Source of the DNA: Bacteroidia bacterium
GTDB taxonomy: Bacteria > Bacteroidota > Bacteroidia > JADZBD01
Assembly: GCA_020054095.1 (NCBI GenBank)
Contig: JAGVMA010000031.1
Location: forward strand, 62,001 to 126,000
DNA: 64,000 bases
Direction: 5' to 3'
The notes below the pieces were generated by a model that ran no database searches, was not told where the DNA came from, and worked only from the letters and a program-made list of their open reading frames with translations. Positions within the stretch are counted from its first letter, which is position 1; each line of letters opens with the position of its first letter. Shown here in pieces: positions 61,737 to 64,000 of this stretch. The position numbers and the translations under genes are program-made.

Positions 61737-64000
61737 TTATCGCTTTGTCATTAATTGTACGTAACCTTTTTCAATAGTTTTTTCTCCGTTGTATTTCTCG
61801 CCATATCCCACAAAAAAGTAAGTTCCATCTGAGCAGGTTTTACCTTTATATGTACCATCCCATTTTCCGGTAATGGCATCGTAAGTATAAAGTAAATCGC
61901 CCCAGCGGTTAAATATATTTACTTCCATTTTGTTATAGCCTTCGGTGTGGATGATAAAGAAGTCGTTTATTCCATCGCCATTTGGCGTAAATACATTTGG
62001 AACCGAAATGCTATCGTTAGGACATTCGTCAATTATTGCTTGACCTGTTGCAGTACATCCGTTGGCATCGGTAACTATTACCGCATAGCTGCCTGGTGTA
62101 AGTGCCGATGCAGTATCGCTATTTTGTGGCGGAATAGTGTTCCACATATATGTGTAACCGGGTGTTCCACCATTTGCAATAGCTATTGCCGCTGCATTGT
62201 CTTGCTGGTTAGTACAAGGTGCCACAGATGTATTTATTCCCACCGCAGCCGGCTGTGTTATTGTAACCGTGCTTGTACTGGTGCAACCGTTGTTATCAGT
62301 AATTAAAACGGTGTACATTCCGGCACAAAGTCCGGTTGCCGTTGCTGTACTTTGGTTACCCGATGACCAATTGTAGGTATATGGAACTGTGCCACCAGTT
62401 GCATTAGCCGTGGCTGTTCCGGTGCATAGTGAATTACATAATAGGTTGTTTTGCGATGCAACTGTTGCCGTAACACCTGAACTGTTATTAACGGTAACGG
62501 TTGTAGTAGTGGTACATCCGTTTGCATCTGTAATTGTAACGGTGTAAGTGCCTGCACTTAATCCGGTTGCAGTAGCATTAGTTCCGCCATTGGGCGCCCA
62601 TTGGTAACTGTATCCTGGTGTGCCGCCATTAGGCGATGCTGTAGCACTACCGTTTGCTTGATTACAGTTTGCTGAAACAGAACTTGCAGTGGCTGTAATA
62701 GCGCTCGGTTGCGTTACTGTAATGGTTGTTTGTGATGTGCACCCGTTGGCATCGGTAGATAAAATGGTGTACGTACCCGCGCACAAGCCAGTAGCTGTTG
62801 CAGTAGTTTGGTTTGTTGGCGTCCACAAATAAGTGTAGGGCGGATTGCCACCGCTAGCTGTTGCCAATATACTTGCATTACAGTTGCCAAAACATTGGTT
62901 GGTACTTTGGAACGAAGTAGTTGTATTAGGGCCATTAGAGTTAGGTACATTTACTATTGTTTGCTGCGAGCATCCGTTAGCATCGGTAACAAAAACGGTA
63001 TAGGTGCCTGTTGATAATCCGGTGGCTGTGCTATTTGTGCCACCATTAGGTGCCCATGAGTAGGTATAGTTGGGTGTTCCGCCAGTTGCATTTGCCGTAG
63101 CGCTTCCATTGCTTTGCCCGCAAGTGGCCGATGTGGCACTTGCAGATAAAGATATTGCTGCAGGTTGAGTGATAGTGAAAACGCTGGTAATTGTACAACC
63201 ATTGGCATCGGTAATATTACAGGTGTATGTTCCGGCACATAATCCTGTTGCAGATGGGCTGGTGCCGCCACTTGGTACCCAGTTGTAGGAATATGGACTT
63301 GTTCCACCACCAATTGTAGCTGTTGCAATTCCAGTACATAAGCCATTACACAAAATATTAATTTGTGTTTGTGTTACACTTAGCTGTGCTGCCTGATTTA
63401 CAATTACAGTAGTTTGGGTGGAGCATCCATTAGCATCATTAACTACAACCGTGTAAGTTCCGGCAGTTAATCCGGTTGCAGTTTGGGTAGTTTGGCCTGA
63501 TGGTGTCCAAAGGTAAGTATAGCCGGGTGTTCCACCGGATGGATTAGCAGTAGCGGTTCCGTTGCTGCCACCAAAGCACGATACTTGCGATTGCTGAGTT
63601 GCTGTGGCTGCAATTTGAGTGGGTTGTGTAACCACTACAGTAGTTTGCGTAGTACATCCATTTGCATCCGAGACGACAACAGTATAAGTTCCGGCAGATA
63701 GGCCGGTTGCAGTTTGTGTGGTTTGTCCCGAAGGAGTCCACAAATAGATATAAGGAGAATTACCTCCTGATGGTGTTACAATTGCGCTGCCTGTGCTTCC
63801 GCCAAAGCACGCTATTGTGCCTTGCTGGCTGGCTGTGGCAGATGGACCGCCAGAACCTGTAACGACAACAGTAGTAGGTACATATTGTGAGCATGACACA
63901 GCGTCTTTTACCCACACAGTATATGTTCCGGGGCAAAGTCCGGTAATGGTTTGTGTGGTTTGGTTTGATGGTGTCCAAGAGTATTGGTAAGGTGGCTGGC
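61737..64000 (-). CDS. SprB-repeat surface adhesin with T9SS type B sorting domain (5' end outside window)
   Basis: The frame is open to the window edge, so the N terminus is missing. The visible about 754 residues hold eight full SprB-type repeats of about 72-78 residues plus one partial. Each repeat has a CFGG/CNGxC start, GG.P.YTYLW, TATGL.AGTYTV, a DANGC core and a TVTQP linker. The last about 95 residues are a type B (gliding-motility-associated) C-terminal domain, from VPNVFTPNGDGINDFF and NRWGDLLY to KGYVQLMTKR. SprB proteins are moved along the cell surface in gliding Bacteroidetes and act as adhesins. Each repeat has paired Cys that could form disulfides. Confidence 0.93.
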   Translation of the reverse strand, partial: QPPYQYSWTPSNQTTQTITGLCPGTYTVWVKDAVSCSQYVPTTVVVTGSGGPSATASQQGTIACFGGSTGSAIVTPSGGNSPYIYLWTPSGQTTQTATGLSAGTYTVVVSDANGCTTQTTVVVTQPTQIAATATQQSQVSCFGGSNGTATANPSGGTPGYTYLWTPSGQTTQTATGLTAGTYTVVVNDANGCSTQTTVIVNQAAQLSVTQTQINILCNGLCTGIATATIGGGTSPYSYNWVPSGGTSPSATGLCAGTYTCNITDANGCTITSVFTITQPAAISLSASATSATCGQSNGSATANATGGTPNYTYSWAPNGGTNSTATGLSTGTYTVFVTDANGCSQQTIVNVPNSNGPNTTTSFQSTNQCFGNCNASILATASGGNPPYTYLWTPTNQTTATATGLCAGTYTILSTDANGCTSQTTITVTQPSAITATASSVSANCNQANGSATASPNGGTPGYSYQWAPNGGTNATATGLSAGTYTVTITDANGCTTTTTVTVNNSSGVTATVASQNNLLCNSLCTGTATANATGGTVPYTYNWSSGNQSTATATGLCAGMYTVLITDNNGCTSTSTVTITQPAAVGINTSVAPCTNQQDNAAAIAIANGGTPGYTYMWNTIPPQNSDTASALTPGSYAVIVTDANGCTATGQAIIDECPNDSISVPNVFTPNGDGINDFFIIHTEGYNKMEVNIFNRWGDLLYTYDAITGKWDGTYKGKTCSDGTYFFVGYGEKYNGEKTIEKGYVQLMTKR

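Noticed and set aside
61947-63990. Many long open frames on the plus strand and other minus frames within the SprB-type gene.
   Set aside because: They arise from the repeated Thr/Gly/Pro-rich codons of the real gene. None has its own start context or a recognisable protein.
61737-64000. Regular spacing of repeats resembling an array.
   Set aside because: The repeats are in-frame protein repeats of about 72-78 codons, much longer than CRISPR units; no cas genes or spacers are present.

Overview
The window looks like a chromosomal segment of a low-GC member of the phylum Bacteroidota (Bacteroidetes). This rests on several features visible in the sequence. There are two proteins with type IX secretion (T9SS) C-terminal sorting domains, one of them a SprB-repeat adhesin. 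Phylum-typical families are present (DUF4290, PUR/DUF3276, DUF5683, DUF6913). Promoter -7 elements of the TAnnTTTG type sit in front of many genes, and Shine-Dalgarno sequences are nearly absent. I see no rRNA, tRNA, CRISPR array, insertion sequence or prophage. After annotation no gene-free stretch exceeds about 210 bases.

Layout. 1-14.8 kb: mixed housekeeping genes. These are an MsbA-like ABC exporter, a dihydrolipoamide-dehydrogenase-like flavoprotein without its redox cysteines, a TPR-SpoIIE phosphatase and a separate stand-alone SpoIIE phosphatase, a TlpA-like thioredoxin, MurA (with Asp in place of the catalytic Cys), a PUR protein and a PaaE-like reductase. 14.9-19.1 kb: the translation operon thrS-infC-rpmI-rplT, with a non-AUG infC start and a leader hairpin before thrS. 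19.2-22.2 kb: serine hydrolase, PaaY-like protein, DinB-like protein and SET protein. 22.2-33.2 kb: mostly minus-strand genes. They include a four-gene operon (amino-acid permease, SDR, methyltransferase, ZIP transporter), a PyrR-like protein with a large membrane protein, rlmD, parB-DUF5683 and a small transaldolase; rocD is on the plus strand.

33.3-49.5 kb is the most distinctive part. It is a co-directional, tightly packed glycan-type cluster with four separate AsnB-family glutamine amidotransferases, four glycosyltransferase-like proteins, three NAD-dependent SDR epimerase/dehydratases and a methyltransferase. Repeated amidotransferases among sugar-nucleotide SDRs suggest a surface glycan carrying several amidated (uronamide-type) sugars, as inferred from Bordetella wbm and Pseudomonas WbpS precedents. 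No flippase, polymerase or initiating transferase is present, so the pathway must be completed elsewhere. The third asnB sits between two terminator hairpins, like a separate cassette.

49.5-64 kb: ligA, a small-protein/nucleotidyltransferase pair that resembles a toxin-antitoxin module and overlaps both neighbours, DUF6913, dapA, ribH, recF, a T9SS protein, fahA, dnaX, an alpha-oxoamine synthase (serine palmitoyltransferase candidate) and the C-terminal part of a SprB-type adhesin running off the window. dnaX is split at an A11 run followed by a stem-loop. The tau domain continues in the +1/-2 frame, so this is either programmed slippage or a homopolymer error.
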